Source: Serratia liquefaciens (GTDB lineage Bacteria; Pseudomonadota; Gammaproteobacteria; Enterobacterales; Enterobacteriaceae). From it: a stretch of 64,000 bases of DNA. The DNA lies in NCBI GenBank assembly GCA_012719855.1, contig JAAXZN010000013.1, positions 1-64,000 of the forward strand. Reading direction: 5' to 3'. Below the pieces are notes generated by a model. That model searched no databases. It saw nothing but the letters and a program-made list of their open reading frames with translations, and was not told the origin of the DNA. Below, piece by piece: positions 37,923 through 48,027 of this stretch. The number at the start of each line of letters is the position of its first letter. The stretch's first letter is position 1. The position numbers and the translations under genes are program-made.

Positions 37923-37973
37923 GAAACAGATCGTCGATTGTTTCGTTCAGTTCGCCAGCCCTACACTGAAACA
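37923..37973. promoter_or_regulatory. Repeated GAAACA/TGTTTC half-sites
   Basis: GAAACA (37923-37928), TGTTTC (37939-37944) and GAAACA (37968-37973) occur as alternating inverted half-sites in the same divergent region. They are candidate binding sites for the MocR-type regulator; no published motif is claimed. Confidence 0.4.
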
Positions 37974-38115
37974 ACCATACCAGTAGCCTGCTACTTATAT
38001 GGCTGTTTACGATTCATTTACCCTTCCCCGTCTGTTTACCGCTGCTGGAGAGCCGCGGCGTGGGCCGCTATTGCCTGCGCAGGCATTTATTGTGAAGCAT
38101 GTTCAAGGTGGAATT

Positions 38116-38832
38116 ATGTCACAACAGCACGACGCTACGCCGCCCCGGCGTAACTTTCTAAAAAAGACCCTGGCTTTAATCCCGTTGGCGGCCGCCGGCA
38201 GCAGCATTATGGCGCTGGAAGCCAAGGCGGCGCCTGCCCCCGGCGTATCGAGCCACTATGTCCCGGTCTATTTCAACGGTGACGAATGGCGTTTTCTGCT
38301 CGCGGCCTGCGACCGGCTGATCCCGACAGACGCTAACGGCCCCGGAGCGGTGGATCAGGGCGTACCGATATTTATCGACCGACAAATGGAAACGCCCTAC
38401 GGCCACGGCGGACTGTGGTACATGCATCCGCCCTTCGTTCCTTCCCCACCGGAGCTGGGCTATCAGTCCAAGCTGACGCCGCGCGAGACTTACCGCATCG
38501 GTATCCGTGAAGTTAATGCGCACTGCCGTCGGCAGTTTCAAAAAGTGTTTGCCGAACTCGGCCACGCCGAGCAGGAACAGCTGCTGACGGCGCTGGAGCA
38601 CGGCCAAATCGATTCGGAAGCCCTGCCCGGCAAGGCATTTTTCGACCAGTTGCTGACCAACACCAAAGAAGGCTATCTGGCCGATCCGGTGCATGGCGGC
38701 AACCAGACGTTAGCGTCATGGAAGCTGATTGGTTTCCCCGGCGCACGCGCGGATTATACCGATTGGGTCAATCGCCCCAATCAGCCTTATCCCCTCGGCC
38801 CGGTCAGTATTTCAAGCAAAAGGAATGCCTAA
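38116..38832 (+). CDS. Gluconate 2-dehydrogenase subunit 3 family protein
   Basis: A 238-residue exported small subunit. A twin-arginine signal RRNFLKKTLALIPLAAAGSS at residues 11-30 shows folded, Tat-dependent export, which carries the FAD subunit with it. The mature part (WRFLLAACDRLIPTDANGPGAVDQGVPIFIDRQ; FPGARADYTDWV) matches the gluconate dehydrogenase gamma family. The start at 38116 follows AAGGTGG; upstream frame lacks support. First gene of a three-gene operon; its stop lies next to the next ATG. Confidence 0.87.
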   Translation: MSQQHDATPPRRNFLKKTLALIPLAAAGSSIMALEAKAAPAPGVSSHYVPVYFNGDEWRFLLAACDRLIPTDANGPGAVDQGVPIFIDRQMETPYGHGGLWYMHPPFVPSPPELGYQSKLTPRETYRIGIREVNAHCRRQFQKVFAELGHAEQEQLLTALEHGQIDSEALPGKAFFDQLLTNTKEGYLADPVHGGNQTLASWKLIGFPGARADYTDWVNRPNQPYPLGPVSISSKRNA

Positions 38833-40611
38833 ATGAGCACAATTAAAAAACCACCGGTAGACGTGGTTATCGTCGGGTTTGGCTGGACCGGCGCCATAAT
38901 GGGGATGGAATTGACCGAAAGCGGCCTGAGCGTGCTGGCGCTGGAGCGCGGTGAGCAGCGTGAAACCTACCCGGACTTTGCCTATCCGCGCATCGCCGAC
39001 GAACTGACCTACGGCATTCGCCTGAAACTGGCACAGGAAATGGCGCATGAGACGGTTACGGTGCGCCACACCCCGGCAGAGTTTGCCGTCCCCTACCGCC
39101 AGCTCGGGTCTTTTCTGCCGGGCAACGGCGTCGGCGGTGCCGGCGTGCACTGGAACGGCATGCACTGGCGAGCCTTGCCATCCGACTTAAAGCTGCACAC
39201 CACCCTCAATGAAAAGTACGGGGCCAAATGGATCCCGGAAGGCATGACGCTGCAGGATTATCCACTGAGTTATCAGGAGCTGGAGCCTTACTTCGACAAG
39301 TTCGAAAAAGTGTGCGGCACTTCCGGCCGAGCAGGGAACCTGCAGGGAAATATCATCCAGGGAGGCAATCCGTTTGAAGGGCCACGTGCCAGCGAATACC
39401 CGACGCCGGCGCTGAAACAGCTCTATTCCGGTTCGCTGTTCGGCAAGGCCGCCGAATCGCTGGGCTATCACCCGTTCGCCATCCCCGCCGCCAACTGCTC
39501 CGAGCCCTATACCAATCCTTACGGCGTGCAGCTTGGCCCCTGTAACTTTTGCGGTTACTGCGAGCGCTTCGGCTGCTTTATGTACTCCAAGGCTTCGCCG
39601 CAAACCACCATATTGCCGGTACTGACCCAGCGCAAAAACTTTGAGCTGCGCACCCAGTCGCAGGTGATCAAAGTGAATCTGGACAGCACCGGCAAGAAAG
39701 CCACCGGCGTCACCTATATCAACGCCCAGGGGCAAGAGGTGGAACAACCGGCCGATCTGGTGATCCTCAGCGCCTTCCAACTGCATAACGTTCGCCTGCT
39801 GCTGTTGTCCGGCATCGGCAAACCTTACGATCCAGTGACCGGTGAAGGCGTGGTCGGCAAGAACTACGCCTATCAGATGAACAGCGGTATCTCGTTGTTT
39901 TACGACCAGAATACGCACTTCAATCCGTTTATCGGCGCAGGTGCGGCCGGCACGGTGATCGACGATCTGAACGGCGAGAACTTCGATCATGCCGATTTGG
40001 GCTTTATCGGCGGTGCCTACATTTCTGCCACCCGCACCGGTGGCCGACCTATCCAGCAAATGATGCTGCCGCCGGGCTCGCCTGCCTGGGGCGGCGGCTG
40101 GAAACAGAGCATCAGGGATAACTACCCGCACTCGATGAGCATCGGCTCCGAAGGCTCGGTGATGCCGTACCGGGATTGCTATCTGGACCTGGACCCGACC
40201 TACAAGGACGGCTACGGCCTGCCGCTGCTGCGCATGACCTTTGACTGGAAAGACAATGAAATCAAAATGACACAGCACATCACCAGCAAAATGGTGAATA
40301 TCGCCAATGCCATGAACCCCAAACAGATAGCGGTATCGGTGAAAAAAACCGGCGATCATTACGATGTGCGCCCCTACCAGTCGACTCACACCACCGGCGG
40401 CGCCATTACCGGCGATAACCCGACCACCAGCGTGGTGAATAAATACCTGCAGTGTTGGGATGTCCCTAACGTGTTCGTCACCGGCGCCTGTGCCTTTCCG
40501 CAGAACCTGGCCTACAACCCCACCGGCATCGTCGGGGCGCTGGCCTATTATTCGGCCGAGGCGATCCGCACGCAGTATTTAAAAAACCCCGGTCCGCTGG
40601 TTCAGGCCTGA
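38833..40611 (+). CDS. GMC-type FAD dehydrogenase subunit (gluconate 2-dehydrogenase-like)
   Basis: A 592-residue flavoprotein of the gluconate/2-ketogluconate/sorbitol dehydrogenase class. FAD motif VIVGFGWTGAIMGMEL at residues 13-28, and GAGVHWNGMHWR. A Cys cluster CNFCGYCERFGC near residue 240 is as expected where these subunits hold an iron-sulphur cluster. C-terminal STHTTGGAITG and AYNPTGIVGALAYYSAEAIR carry the catalytic His region. It has no signal peptide of its own and is exported with subunit 3. The sugar substrate is inferred. Confidence 0.88.
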   Translation: MSTIKKPPVDVVIVGFGWTGAIMGMELTESGLSVLALERGEQRETYPDFAYPRIADELTYGIRLKLAQEMAHETVTVRHTPAEFAVPYRQLGSFLPGNGVGGAGVHWNGMHWRALPSDLKLHTTLNEKYGAKWIPEGMTLQDYPLSYQELEPYFDKFEKVCGTSGRAGNLQGNIIQGGNPFEGPRASEYPTPALKQLYSGSLFGKAAESLGYHPFAIPAANCSEPYTNPYGVQLGPCNFCGYCERFGCFMYSKASPQTTILPVLTQRKNFELRTQSQVIKVNLDSTGKKATGVTYINAQGQEVEQPADLVILSAFQLHNVRLLLLSGIGKPYDPVTGEGVVGKNYAYQMNSGISLFYDQNTHFNPFIGAGAAGTVIDDLNGENFDHADLGFIGGAYISATRTGGRPIQQMMLPPGSPAWGGGWKQSIRDNYPHSMSIGSEGSVMPYRDCYLDLDPTYKDGYGLPLLRMTFDWKDNEIKMTQHITSKMVNIANAMNPKQIAVSVKKTGDHYDVRPYQSTHTTGGAITGDNPTTSVVNKYLQCWDVPNVFVTGACAFPQNLAYNPTGIVGALAYYSAEAIRTQYLKNPGPLVQA

Positions 40612-40629
40612 TAGCATAAGGAGCTTCAC

Positions 40630-41910
40630 ATGAAAGGATTTACCCCCTCGCTGCTGGCGCTGTTGATGCTGGGCACCGCGACGGTACAGGCGGCCGACGA
40701 CCCGCAATTGGCCGCCCGGCTCCTGCACGGGGAATACCTGGCTCGCGTCGGCGACTGCGCCGCCTGCCACACGGCCCCTGGCGGTGCGCCCTTTGCCGGC
40801 GGCCTGAAGATGACCACCCCGGTGGGCGCCATCTACTCCACCAACATCACCCCGGACCAACAGACCGGCATTGGCGAATACAGCCTGCAGGAGTTCAGCG
40901 ACGCTTTGCGTAAAGGTGTCGCCCGCGACGGCACCCGACTCTACCCGGCGATGCCCTATCCCTCTTTTGCCAAAATCAGCGATGAGGATGTGCGCGATTT
41001 ATACCTGTATTTCACCCATCAGGTTCAGCCCGTAGCTCAACAGAATAAAGACAGCGATATTCCCTGGCCGCTGAATATGCGTTGGCCTCTGGCAATGTGG
41101 GATCTGGTGTTCCGAGAGGACGGAACTTATCAGCCGGATGCCACCCAAAGCGCCGAATGGAACCGCGGTGCCTATCTGGTGCAGGGGCTGGGCCACTGCG
41201 GAACCTGCCATACGCCGCGCGGTATTGGCTTCCAGGAAAAGGCGCTCAACCAAAGCGACAGCGCCTATCTGAGCGGCGGTACGCTGGAAGGCTGGCATGC
41301 TGCCAACCTGCGAGCGGATACGGTAAGCGGTTTGGGTAGCTGGAGTGAGCAGGACATCACCCGCTTCCTGAAGACCGGCCACAATAACCGATTTGCCGCT
41401 TTCGGCTCGATGGTGGACGTGGTTCAGGACAGCACGCAATACCTGAGCGATACCGACCTGCGTGCCATCGCCGGCTATCTGCAATCGTTAAGGGCGGATA
41501 ATCAAGAGAAGCCGTTGCGGCAAAACGGCGCAACGGCTTCTCTGCTGGCAAACGGCGATGTCGGCCGCCCCGGCGCCCAAGCCTACCTGGATAACTGCGC
41601 CGCCTGCCACCGCAGTGACGGGCAGGGCTATCGCGACACCTTCCCGCAGTTGGCGCACAATCCGGCGCTGTTAAGCGATGACCCGTCCTCGCTAATCAGC
41701 ATTATTCTCAACGGGTCCCGTACGCCAATCACCGTCGGCGCCCCCACCGGATTGACCATGCCGGACTTTGGCTGGCGGTTGAACGACGAGCAAATTGCCC
41801 AACTTGCGACTTTCGTCCGCAGCAGCTGGGGCAATCGTGCGCCGCCGGTCACCGCCGCCGAGGTGCAGGAAATCCGCAAAAAAAGCGCCAGTAAACCGCC
41901 CCGTCATTAA
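40630..41910 (+). CDS. Triheme cytochrome c subunit of the dehydrogenase
   Basis: A 426-residue c-type cytochrome with signal peptide ending TVQAAD and three heme-binding CxxCH motifs: CAACH (near residue 40), CGTCH (near 190) and CAACH (near 320). This is the membrane-bound electron-accepting subunit that passes electrons from the FAD subunit to ubiquinone. AAGGAG lies 9 bases before the ATG. Last gene of the operon. Confidence 0.92.
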   Translation: MKGFTPSLLALLMLGTATVQAADDPQLAARLLHGEYLARVGDCAACHTAPGGAPFAGGLKMTTPVGAIYSTNITPDQQTGIGEYSLQEFSDALRKGVARDGTRLYPAMPYPSFAKISDEDVRDLYLYFTHQVQPVAQQNKDSDIPWPLNMRWPLAMWDLVFREDGTYQPDATQSAEWNRGAYLVQGLGHCGTCHTPRGIGFQEKALNQSDSAYLSGGTLEGWHAANLRADTVSGLGSWSEQDITRFLKTGHNNRFAAFGSMVDVVQDSTQYLSDTDLRAIAGYLQSLRADNQEKPLRQNGATASLLANGDVGRPGAQAYLDNCAACHRSDGQGYRDTFPQLAHNPALLSDDPSSLISIILNGSRTPITVGAPTGLTMPDFGWRLNDEQIAQLATFVRSSWGNRAPPVTAAEVQEIRKKSASKPPRH

Positions 41911-41959
41911 CATTCGCGGGCCCGCCAGCCGGGCCCCGAACCCATTTCGCAGCCGCTTC

Positions 41960-42026
41960 CGTTTAAGTTTGGTTTAACTTTGCCTCCGCATTGTTTATCC
42001 TGCGTTTATTTGATGTTGCCGATAAT
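41960..42026 (+). promoter_or_regulatory. phoPQ promoter with tandem PhoP boxes
   Basis: CGTTTA-AGTTT-GGTTTA (41960-41976) and TGTTTA-TCCTG-CGTTTA (41992-42008) both fit the PhoP box (T/G)GTTTA-N5-(T/G)GTTTA. The second ends 12 bp before a -10 GATAAT (42021-42026), the spacing of PhoP-activated promoters. Start codon at 42229 leaves a leader of about 195 bases. Autoregulation is inferred. Confidence 0.75.
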
Positions 42027-42228
42027 AACGGCGAACAAAATTTCGATAGCGCTTATGCTCACCAGGCGCCGCGTACCTTGCGGTAAAAGCCGGTTATACC
42101 TACCATAACGTCAATATCACGATCGGATGGCCAAGGTTGACGCACGCTATCCCTCACACGCTGCTGAGCGTGTTACCTTTACTGCGTGGGTGACAGGATG
42201 TTCACCCGCCGATCCACAGGAGTTCGCC

Positions 42229-42900
42229 ATGCGAGTACTGGTTGTTGAAGATAACGGTTTATTACGTCACCACCTCTCCGTCCAGATGCGTGAAATGGGT
42301 CACCAGGTTGATGCGGCGGAAGATGCCAAGGAAGCCGATTATTTCCTGCAGGAACATGCGCCGGATATCGCCATTGTCGATCTCGGCCTGCCGGGTGAAG
42401 ACGGCCTGAGCCTGATCCGCCGCTGGCGCGCCCACCAAATGAAGTTGCCAATCCTGGTGCTGACCGCACGTGAAAGCTGGCAGGACAAAGTGGCGGTGCT
42501 GGAAGCCGGTGCCGACGACTATGTAACCAAGCCATTCCATCTGGAAGAAGTGATTGCCCGCATGCAGGCACTGATGCGCCGTAACAGCGGCTTGGCCTCT
42601 CAGGTGATCGTATTGCCTCCGTTCCAAATCGACCTTTCGCGCCGCGAGCTGAGCGTCAACGAACAGCAGATCAAACTGACCGCGTTCGAATACACCATCA
42701 TCGAAACCTTAATCCGCAACGCCGGCAAGGTGGTCAGCAAAGACTCGCTGATGTTGCAGCTGTACCCGGATGCCGAACTGCGTGAAAGCCACACCATCGA
42801 CGTACTGATGGGGCGTTTGCGTAAAAAGTTGCAGGCCGAATACCCACAGGAAGTGATCACCACGGTTCGTGGTCAGGGCTATCGTTTTGATGCGAAATGA
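42229..42900 (+). CDS. phoP: Response regulator PhoP
   Basis: A 223-residue OmpR-family regulator for low Mg2+, acid and antimicrobial peptide signals. Receiver domain with phospho-acceptor Asp in [15 protein letters not shown] (residue 51) and TAR(E)SWQDKV, then a winged helix ending [14 protein letters not shown]...[10 protein letters not shown]. Near-identical to E. coli PhoP. The start at 42229 follows CAGGAG; the longer frame is rejected. phoQ overlaps by 4 bases (ATGA). Confidence 0.97.
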   Translation: MRVLVVEDNGLLRHHLSVQMREMGHQVDAAEDAKEADYFLQEHAPDIAIVDLGLPGEDGLSLIRRWRAHQMKLPILVLTARESWQDKVAVLEAGADDYVTKPFHLEEVIARMQALMRRNSGLASQVIVLPPFQIDLSRRELSVNEQQIKLTAFEYTIIETLIRNAGKVVSKDSLMLQLYPDAELRESHTIDVLMGRLRKKLQAEYPQEVITTVRGQGYRFDAK

Positions 42901-44363
42901 ACGCCATGTTCAACAAGGGTAAAAAACCGTTTTCGCTGCGCGCCCGCTTTTTGATGGCCACCGCCGGGGTGATCCTGGCGTTATCCCTGTCTTATGGTCT
43001 GGTGGCGGTGGTCGGTTATATTGTCAGCTTCGACAAAACCGCCTTCCGCCTGCTGCGCGGTGAGAGCAATCTGTTCTTCAGCCTGGCCCAATGGAAAGAC
43101 AACAAGCTTACCATCGCCATTCCGCCCGATATCGATCTCAACTTCCCTACCCTGGTGTTTATTTACGACGATAAGGGCAAGCTGCTGTGGAGCCAGCGCC
43201 AGGTGCCGGAGCTGGAAAAGCGCATCAACAAAGAGTGGCTGGAAGAGTCTGGCTTCTACGAAATTGATACCGATACCCGCATCAGTAGCGAAGTGCTGGG
43301 CAACAACCCCAAGGCACAGGATCAGCTCAAAGACTATGACGACAACGATCAAAATGCCCTGACCCACTCCGTGGCGGTCAACACCTACGCGGCCACCGCG
43401 CGGCTGCCGGCTTTGAGTATCGTGGTGGTCGACACCATTCCACAGGAATTACAGCGATCCGACGTGGTATGGGAATGGTTCAGCTACGTGCTGCTGGCCA
43501 ACCTGCTGTTGGTGGTCCCGTTGCTGTGGCTGGCGGCCTACTGGAGTCTGCGCCCCATAAAGGCGCTGGTGAGTCAGGTTGGTGAGTTGGAAAATGGCGA
43601 ACGCGAACAACTCGACGAAAACCCGCCCAGCGAGCTGCGAGGGCTGGTGCGCAACCTGAATATTCTGGTGCGTAACGAGCGTCAGCGTTACACCAAATAC
43701 CGCACCACGCTTTCCGATCTGACCCACAGTCTGAAAACGCCGCTGGCGGTGCTGCAAACTACGCTACGTTCATTGCGTACCGGCAAGCAGACCACCATCG
43801 AGGAAGTCGAACCGATCATGCTCGATCAGATCAGTCGTATTTCTCAGCAAATCGGTTACTACCTGCATCGGGCCAGCATCAATTCAGGGCAAACGGTGCT
43901 GACGCGCGAGATCCACTCGGTTCCGGCGCTGCTCGACAGCCTGAACGTGGCGCTGAACAAGGTATATCAACGCAAAGGCGTGGTGATCACGCTGGATATT
44001 TCACCGGAAGTGACCTTTATGGGGGAGAAAAACGACTTTATGGAAGTGATGGGCAACGTACTGGAAAATGCCTGTAAATACTGCCTGGAGTTCGTTGAAA
44101 TCACCTCCCTCCACTCCGATAAATACCTTACTATCGTCATCGATGACGACGGCCCCGGCATCCCGGAAAGCAAGCGTGAATTGATCTTCCAACGCGGCCA
44201 GCGGGTAGACACGCTGCGCCCTGGTCAAGGATTGGGATTGTCGGTGGCGGCGGAGATTATCGAACAGTATGACGGCTCCATCACCATCAGCGACAGTCCG
44301 CTTGGCGGCGCTCGCATGCAGGTCACTTTCGCCCGTCAGCACGATTCCCATCATCACGAGTAA
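42897..44363 (+). CDS. phoQ: Sensor kinase PhoQ
   Basis: A 488-residue membrane histidine kinase. Helix 1 near residues 20-45, a periplasmic PAS-like sensor to about 190, helix 2 ([18 protein letters not shown]), HAMP, H box [13 protein letters not shown] box [11 protein letters not shown] boxes DDDGPGIP and GQGLGLSVA. The acidic sensor patch before THSVAVNTY reads [10 protein letters not shown], less acidic than the E. coli EDDDD patch. Coupled to phoP. Confidence 0.97.
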   Translation: MNAMFNKGKKPFSLRARFLMATAGVILALSLSYGLVAVVGYIVSFDKTAFRLLRGESNLFFSLAQWKDNKLTIAIPPDIDLNFPTLVFIYDDKGKLLWSQRQVPELEKRINKEWLEESGFYEIDTDTRISSEVLGNNPKAQDQLKDYDDNDQNALTHSVAVNTYAATARLPALSIVVVDTIPQELQRSDVVWEWFSYVLLANLLLVVPLLWLAAYWSLRPIKALVSQVGELENGEREQLDENPPSELRGLVRNLNILVRNERQRYTKYRTTLSDLTHSLKTPLAVLQTTLRSLRTGKQTTIEEVEPIMLDQISRISQQIGYYLHRASINSGQTVLTREIHSVPALLDSLNVALNKVYQRKGVVITLDISPEVTFMGEKNDFMEVMGNVLENACKYCLEFVEITSLHSDKYLTIVIDDDGPGIPESKRELIFQRGQRVDTLRPGQGLGLSVAAEIIEQYDGSITISDSPLGGARMQVTFARQHDSHHHE

Positions 44364-44447
44364 ATTCTGTCGCTCTGGCCCCGATCCACGGGGCCAAACT
44401 TCCGTTATAATCGCACTCAGGCTCACTCCTCTATCCTGGAATAGAAC

Positions 44448-45569
44448 ATGGATTATCAATTAGATCTGGACTGGAACGACTTTTTGCAACGCTATTGGCA
44501 AAAGCGTCCGGTTATTCTGAAGCGCGGCTTCAAAAACTTTATCGATCCGATCTCCCCGGATGAGCTGGCCGGGCTGGCGATGGAGAACGAAGTGGACAGC
44601 CGTCTGGTCAGCCACCAGGACGGTCGTTGGCAGGTTGCGCACGGCCCTTTCGAGAGCTTTGATCACCTGAGCGAAAACAACTGGTCGCTGCTGGTGCAGG
44701 CCGTGGATCACTGGCATGAACCTTCCAGTGCGCTGATGCTACCTTTCCGTAAGCTGCCGGACTGGCGGATGGACGATCTGATGATTTCGTTCTCGGTCCC
44801 GGGTGGCGGCGTTGGCCCGCACCTCGATCAGTATGACGTCTTTATCATTCAGGGCACCGGCCGCCGTCGCTGGCGCGTGGGCGAAAAAGTGCCGATGAAA
44901 CAGCACTGCCCGCACCCGGACCTGCTGCAGGTTGAGCCTTTCGACGCCATCATCGATGAAGAAATGGAACCGGGTGATATTCTGTATATTCCACCGGGCT
45001 TCCCGCATGAAGGCTACGCGCTGGAAAATGCGCTGAATTACTCGGTAGGTTTCCGCGCCCCGAACGGCCGCGAGCTGGTCAGTGGCTTTGCCGACTACGT
45101 GCTGGCCCGCGAACTGGGCAGCAAACGCTACGGCGATCCCGATATTCAACTGCGTGAGCATCCGGCAGAAGTGCTGCCGCAGGAAGTCGATGCGCTGCGC
45201 CAGATGATGGTGGATTTGGTTCAGCAACCTGAACACTTCCAGCAGTGGTTCGGCGAGTTCATCTCCCAGACGCGTCATGAGCTGGATGCTGCGCCGCCGG
45301 AGCCGCCTTATCAGGCCGGAGAAATCTACGAACTGCTGCAGCAGGGCGAGCCTTTGCAACGCCTGGGTGGCCTGCGCGTTCTGCGCATTGGTGACCAGTG
45401 CTTCGCTAACGGTGAACTGATGGATACCGAGCATCAGCAGGCTGCCGATGCAATGTGCCAGAATTTCAGCGTGGATGCCGCCATGTTGGGCGACGCTATC
45501 GAAGATCCCTCGTTCCTGGCACTGCTGACCTCGTTGGTCAACAGCGGTTACTGGTACTTTAAAGACTGA
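44448..45569 (+). CDS. roxA: Ribosomal protein uL16 arginine hydroxylase RoxA
   Basis: A 373-residue JmjC/cupin 2-oxoglutarate oxygenase (YcfD). Fe(II) ligands lie in GVGPHLDQYDVF (HxD) and GFPHEGYALE; the N-terminal WQKRPVILKRGFKNFIDPISPDELAG matches E. coli closely, and a dimerisation/winged-helix part follows. It hydroxylates an Arg of L16. Follows phoPQ in the same order as in E. coli. Confidence 0.96.
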   Translation: MDYQLDLDWNDFLQRYWQKRPVILKRGFKNFIDPISPDELAGLAMENEVDSRLVSHQDGRWQVAHGPFESFDHLSENNWSLLVQAVDHWHEPSSALMLPFRKLPDWRMDDLMISFSVPGGGVGPHLDQYDVFIIQGTGRRRWRVGEKVPMKQHCPHPDLLQVEPFDAIIDEEMEPGDILYIPPGFPHEGYALENALNYSVGFRAPNGRELVSGFADYVLARELGSKRYGDPDIQLREHPAEVLPQEVDALRQMMVDLVQQPEHFQQWFGEFISQTRHELDAAPPEPPYQAGEIYELLQQGEPLQRLGGLRVLRIGDQCFANGELMDTEHQQAADAMCQNFSVDAAMLGDAIEDPSFLALLTSLVNSGYWYFKD

Positions 45570-45589
45570 CGCTCAGAATGAACGACCAG

Positions 45590-45622
45590 AGCCACCCGCT
45601 TATCGGCGGGTGGCTTTTTTTA
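45590..45622 (+). terminator. roxA terminator
   Basis: AGCCACCCGC / GCGGGTGGCT hairpin (45590-45615) followed by TTTTTT. Its T-run reaches the stop codon of the convergent hcxB gene. Confidence 0.88.
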
Positions 45623-46711
45623 TGCCCGCAATGCCCTGGTCTGGTAATCCTCCAGTTCCGCATCCGACATGCCCGCCAGGGTTGCCGCCGCGCAAATCTG
45701 CTGCCAGGTGTTGACGTCGATCGGGATCCCCTGCCGCAACCGCGCTTCACGGTTGGCGTCTTCCCACTCACCCGGTACTTCAATCGGCTGGCCGTCACTT
45801 GGCGGTGAAGCCTTCACCCAATCGATAAAGGCCTCGGCCTCGTTTTGCATCTCAGGCGCGTCGAAGGCTTCCGGATTGAGAATGATGGTGGTCATGCAGT
45901 TGAAAATGGCGTCGCTGTTGGATTTCACCGTCGCTGCATGGGTGGTGCGGCCACCGGACAACGCACCACCGAGGATTTCGCATAACGTAGCTAGCGCGTA
46001 GCCCTTATGGGCACCGAAAGGCAGCAACGAGCCAAACGGCTGTTCGTGCATCACCTTGGGTTGCGTGGTGGGCTGACCCTGTTGGTCAATCAGATAACCC
46101 GGCGCGACATTCAGGCCTTTGTTGTAGGCGACGCGGGTTTTGCCAAACGCGATGCCGCTGGTGGCAAAATCCAGCAGCAGCGGCTTTTTGTCCTTACGGG
46201 GAAAAATGACGCAGAAGGGGTTGGTGCCGAAACGGCGGTCGCTGCCGCCGAACGGTGCCACCATGGGATCGCCCACCACGTTGACGAAATGAATAGAGAT
46301 AAAACCGGCACGCGCACACTGCTCAGCCCAGTGGCCAATGCGGCCAATGTGGTGTGAATTGTGCAGCGCCACCGCAGCCAGCCCCAACTGCCGGGCGCGC
46401 TCTATGCCTTTGTTCATCGCCTCACAGGCGACGACCTGGCCAAAACCCTGCCCTCCGTCCACCGTCAGCACCGCACCGGCATCGCGCACCACTTTGGCAT
46501 GAACGTTAAGCTGCAAATGCCCCTGTGCCAGCGACGACATATAGCTGGGGATCATGCCTACGCCGTGAGAATCGTGCCCGGCCAGATTAGCCTGAACCAG
46601 GTGATCCGCCACCCGAGCGGCCTCCTGCTCGGTACTGCCGGCGTGGCGCCAAATAGCCTGCACAAACTGCTCAAGGCACTGGCGATCGATACGGTGCTCG
46701 GTACTGCTCAT
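45620..46711 (-). CDS. hcxB: Hydroxycarboxylate dehydrogenase HcxB
   Basis: A 363-residue malate/L-lactate-dehydrogenase-type (LDH2/MDH2) oxidoreductase, formerly YbiC in E. coli. LAGHDSHGVGMIPSYM, VALHNSHHIGRIGHWAEQCA and RFGTNPFCVIFPRKDKKPLLLDFATS are family-typical with the active-site His in NSHHIG. E. coli HcxB reduces 2-oxoacids such as phenylpyruvate to hydroxy acids. AAGGAG precedes the ATG at 46711. Confidence 0.92.
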   Translation of the reverse strand: MSSTEHRIDRQCLEQFVQAIWRHAGSTEQEAARVADHLVQANLAGHDSHGVGMIPSYMSSLAQGHLQLNVHAKVVRDAGAVLTVDGGQGFGQVVACEAMNKGIERARQLGLAAVALHNSHHIGRIGHWAEQCARAGFISIHFVNVVGDPMVAPFGGSDRRFGTNPFCVIFPRKDKKPLLLDFATSGIAFGKTRVAYNKGLNVAPGYLIDQQGQPTTQPKVMHEQPFGSLLPFGAHKGYALATLCEILGGALSGGRTTHAATVKSNSDAIFNCMTTIILNPEAFDAPEMQNEAEAFIDWVKASPPSDGQPIEVPGEWEDANREARLRQGIPIDVNTWQQICAAATLAGMSDAELEDYQTRALRA

Positions 46712-46797
46712 GATAAGGCTCCTTGTGCTGGAAATATAACCTACACTAGGAGCAAATCATTGTTACGGCAAGCAATTATACTAAATGTTATCGGGGG

Positions 46798-48027
46798 TTA
46801 TTTGGCGCGTTCGGCGGTCAGCGCGGCAATGCGCATAATGACCGAAACCGCCTGTTCCATCCCTTCCAGCGAAACAAACTCATGCTTGCAGTGGTAGTTA
46901 TAGCCGCCGGTAAACAGATTCGGGCAAGGCAAGCCGCGAAACGACAGCTGCGCGCCGTCGGTGCCGCCGCGTATCGGCTTCATGATCGGTTCGATATCAC
47001 AATCACGCATTGCCTGCTGCGCCAACGCAATCACATGCGGGTGCTCTGCCACCTGTTCACGCATGTTGTAATAGTTGTCTTCAATCGTGACTTCGATATA
47101 GCAATCACGCGGTAGCCCTTTACCCACCTGCTGAGCGACCTCTATCATCCGGCGTTTACGGGCTTCAAAGCCCTCACGTTCAAAATCACGCAGGATATAC
47201 TGCATTTCGGCGCGTTCGACGCTGCCCTTAAAGCTGCTGAGGTGGTAGAACCCCTGATAGCCGCAGGTGGTTTCCGGGGTTTCATCCGCCGGTAACGCCT
47301 GTTGAATGCGCGTCGCCAACGACAAGGCATTCACCATCACCCCTTTAGCGCTGCCCGGATGCACATTGTTACCGACAATCTTCACCGTCACCGACGCTGC
47401 GTTGAAGTTTTCGCACTCCAACTCCCCCACACCGCCACCGTCCACGGTATAGGCCCATTCGGCATCGAACTGTGCCACGTCGAACAACCGCGCCCCTTTC
47501 CCCACTTCTTCATCCGGCGTAAAGGCTACGCGGATATCGCCGTGTGGAATGTTGCGCTGTTGCAGCCGCACCATGGCAGTCAGGATTTCGGCGATACCGG
47601 CCTTGTCATCGGCACCGAGCAGCGTTTTGCCGTCGGTGGTGATCAGCGTCTGCCCCAACATCTGGTGCAGGATCGGGAACATCACTGGCGACAGCACTTC
47701 ATCACCAATGCCCAGGGCAATATCACCGCCGCGGTAATTTTCGACGATCTGCGGGTTCACATGCTTGCCGGTAAAATCCGGTGAAGTATCCAGGTGGGCG
47801 ATAAATCCTATCGCCGGCACGGGCCAGGTAACGTTCCCCGGCAAGGTGCCCATCACGCAGCCATGCTCACTGAGCGACACCCGTTCAAACCCCAGTTCAA
47901 TCATTTCCTGCTGCAACGCACGCGCCAGCTTCAATTGCCCGTCGGTGCTCGGCACATGTTTGACGTTCGCTTTAGATTGCGTGTCGAATGAGACGTAGTT
48001 AAAAAAGCGATCAAGTAGTTTATCCAT
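46798..48027 (-). CDS. pepT: Tripeptide aminopeptidase PepT
   Basis: A 409-residue M20B zinc peptidase for tripeptides. Zinc ligands and catalytic residues are in [42 protein letters not shown] and [15 protein letters not shown]. In the last, E. coli has Gly where this protein has Cys. Start at 48027 matches the E. coli N-terminus MDKLL; the upstream extension is rejected. Confidence 0.96.
   Translation of the reverse strand: MDKLLDRFFNYVSFDTQSKANVKHVPSTDGQLKLARALQQEMIELGFERVSLSEHGCVMGTLPGNVTWPVPAIGFIAHLDTSPDFTGKHVNPQIVENYRGGDIALGIGDEVLSPVMFPILHQMLGQTLITTDGKTLLGADDKAGIAEILTAMVRLQQRNIPHGDIRVAFTPDEEVGKGARLFDVAQFDAEWAYTVDGGGVGELECENFNAASVTVKIVGNNVHPGSAKGVMVNALSLATRIQQALPADETPETTCGYQGFYHLSSFKGSVERAEMQYILRDFEREGFEARKRRMIEVAQQVGKGLPRDCYIEVTIEDNYYNMREQVAEHPHVIALAQQAMRDCDIEPIMKPIRGGTDGAQLSFRGLPCPNLFTGGYNYHCKHEFVSLEGMEQAVSVIMRIAALTAERAK

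Noticed and set aside
39187-40389. 400-codon minus-strand open frame
   Set aside because: Antisense to the FAD dehydrogenase subunit; high-GC coding often leaves the opposite strand open.
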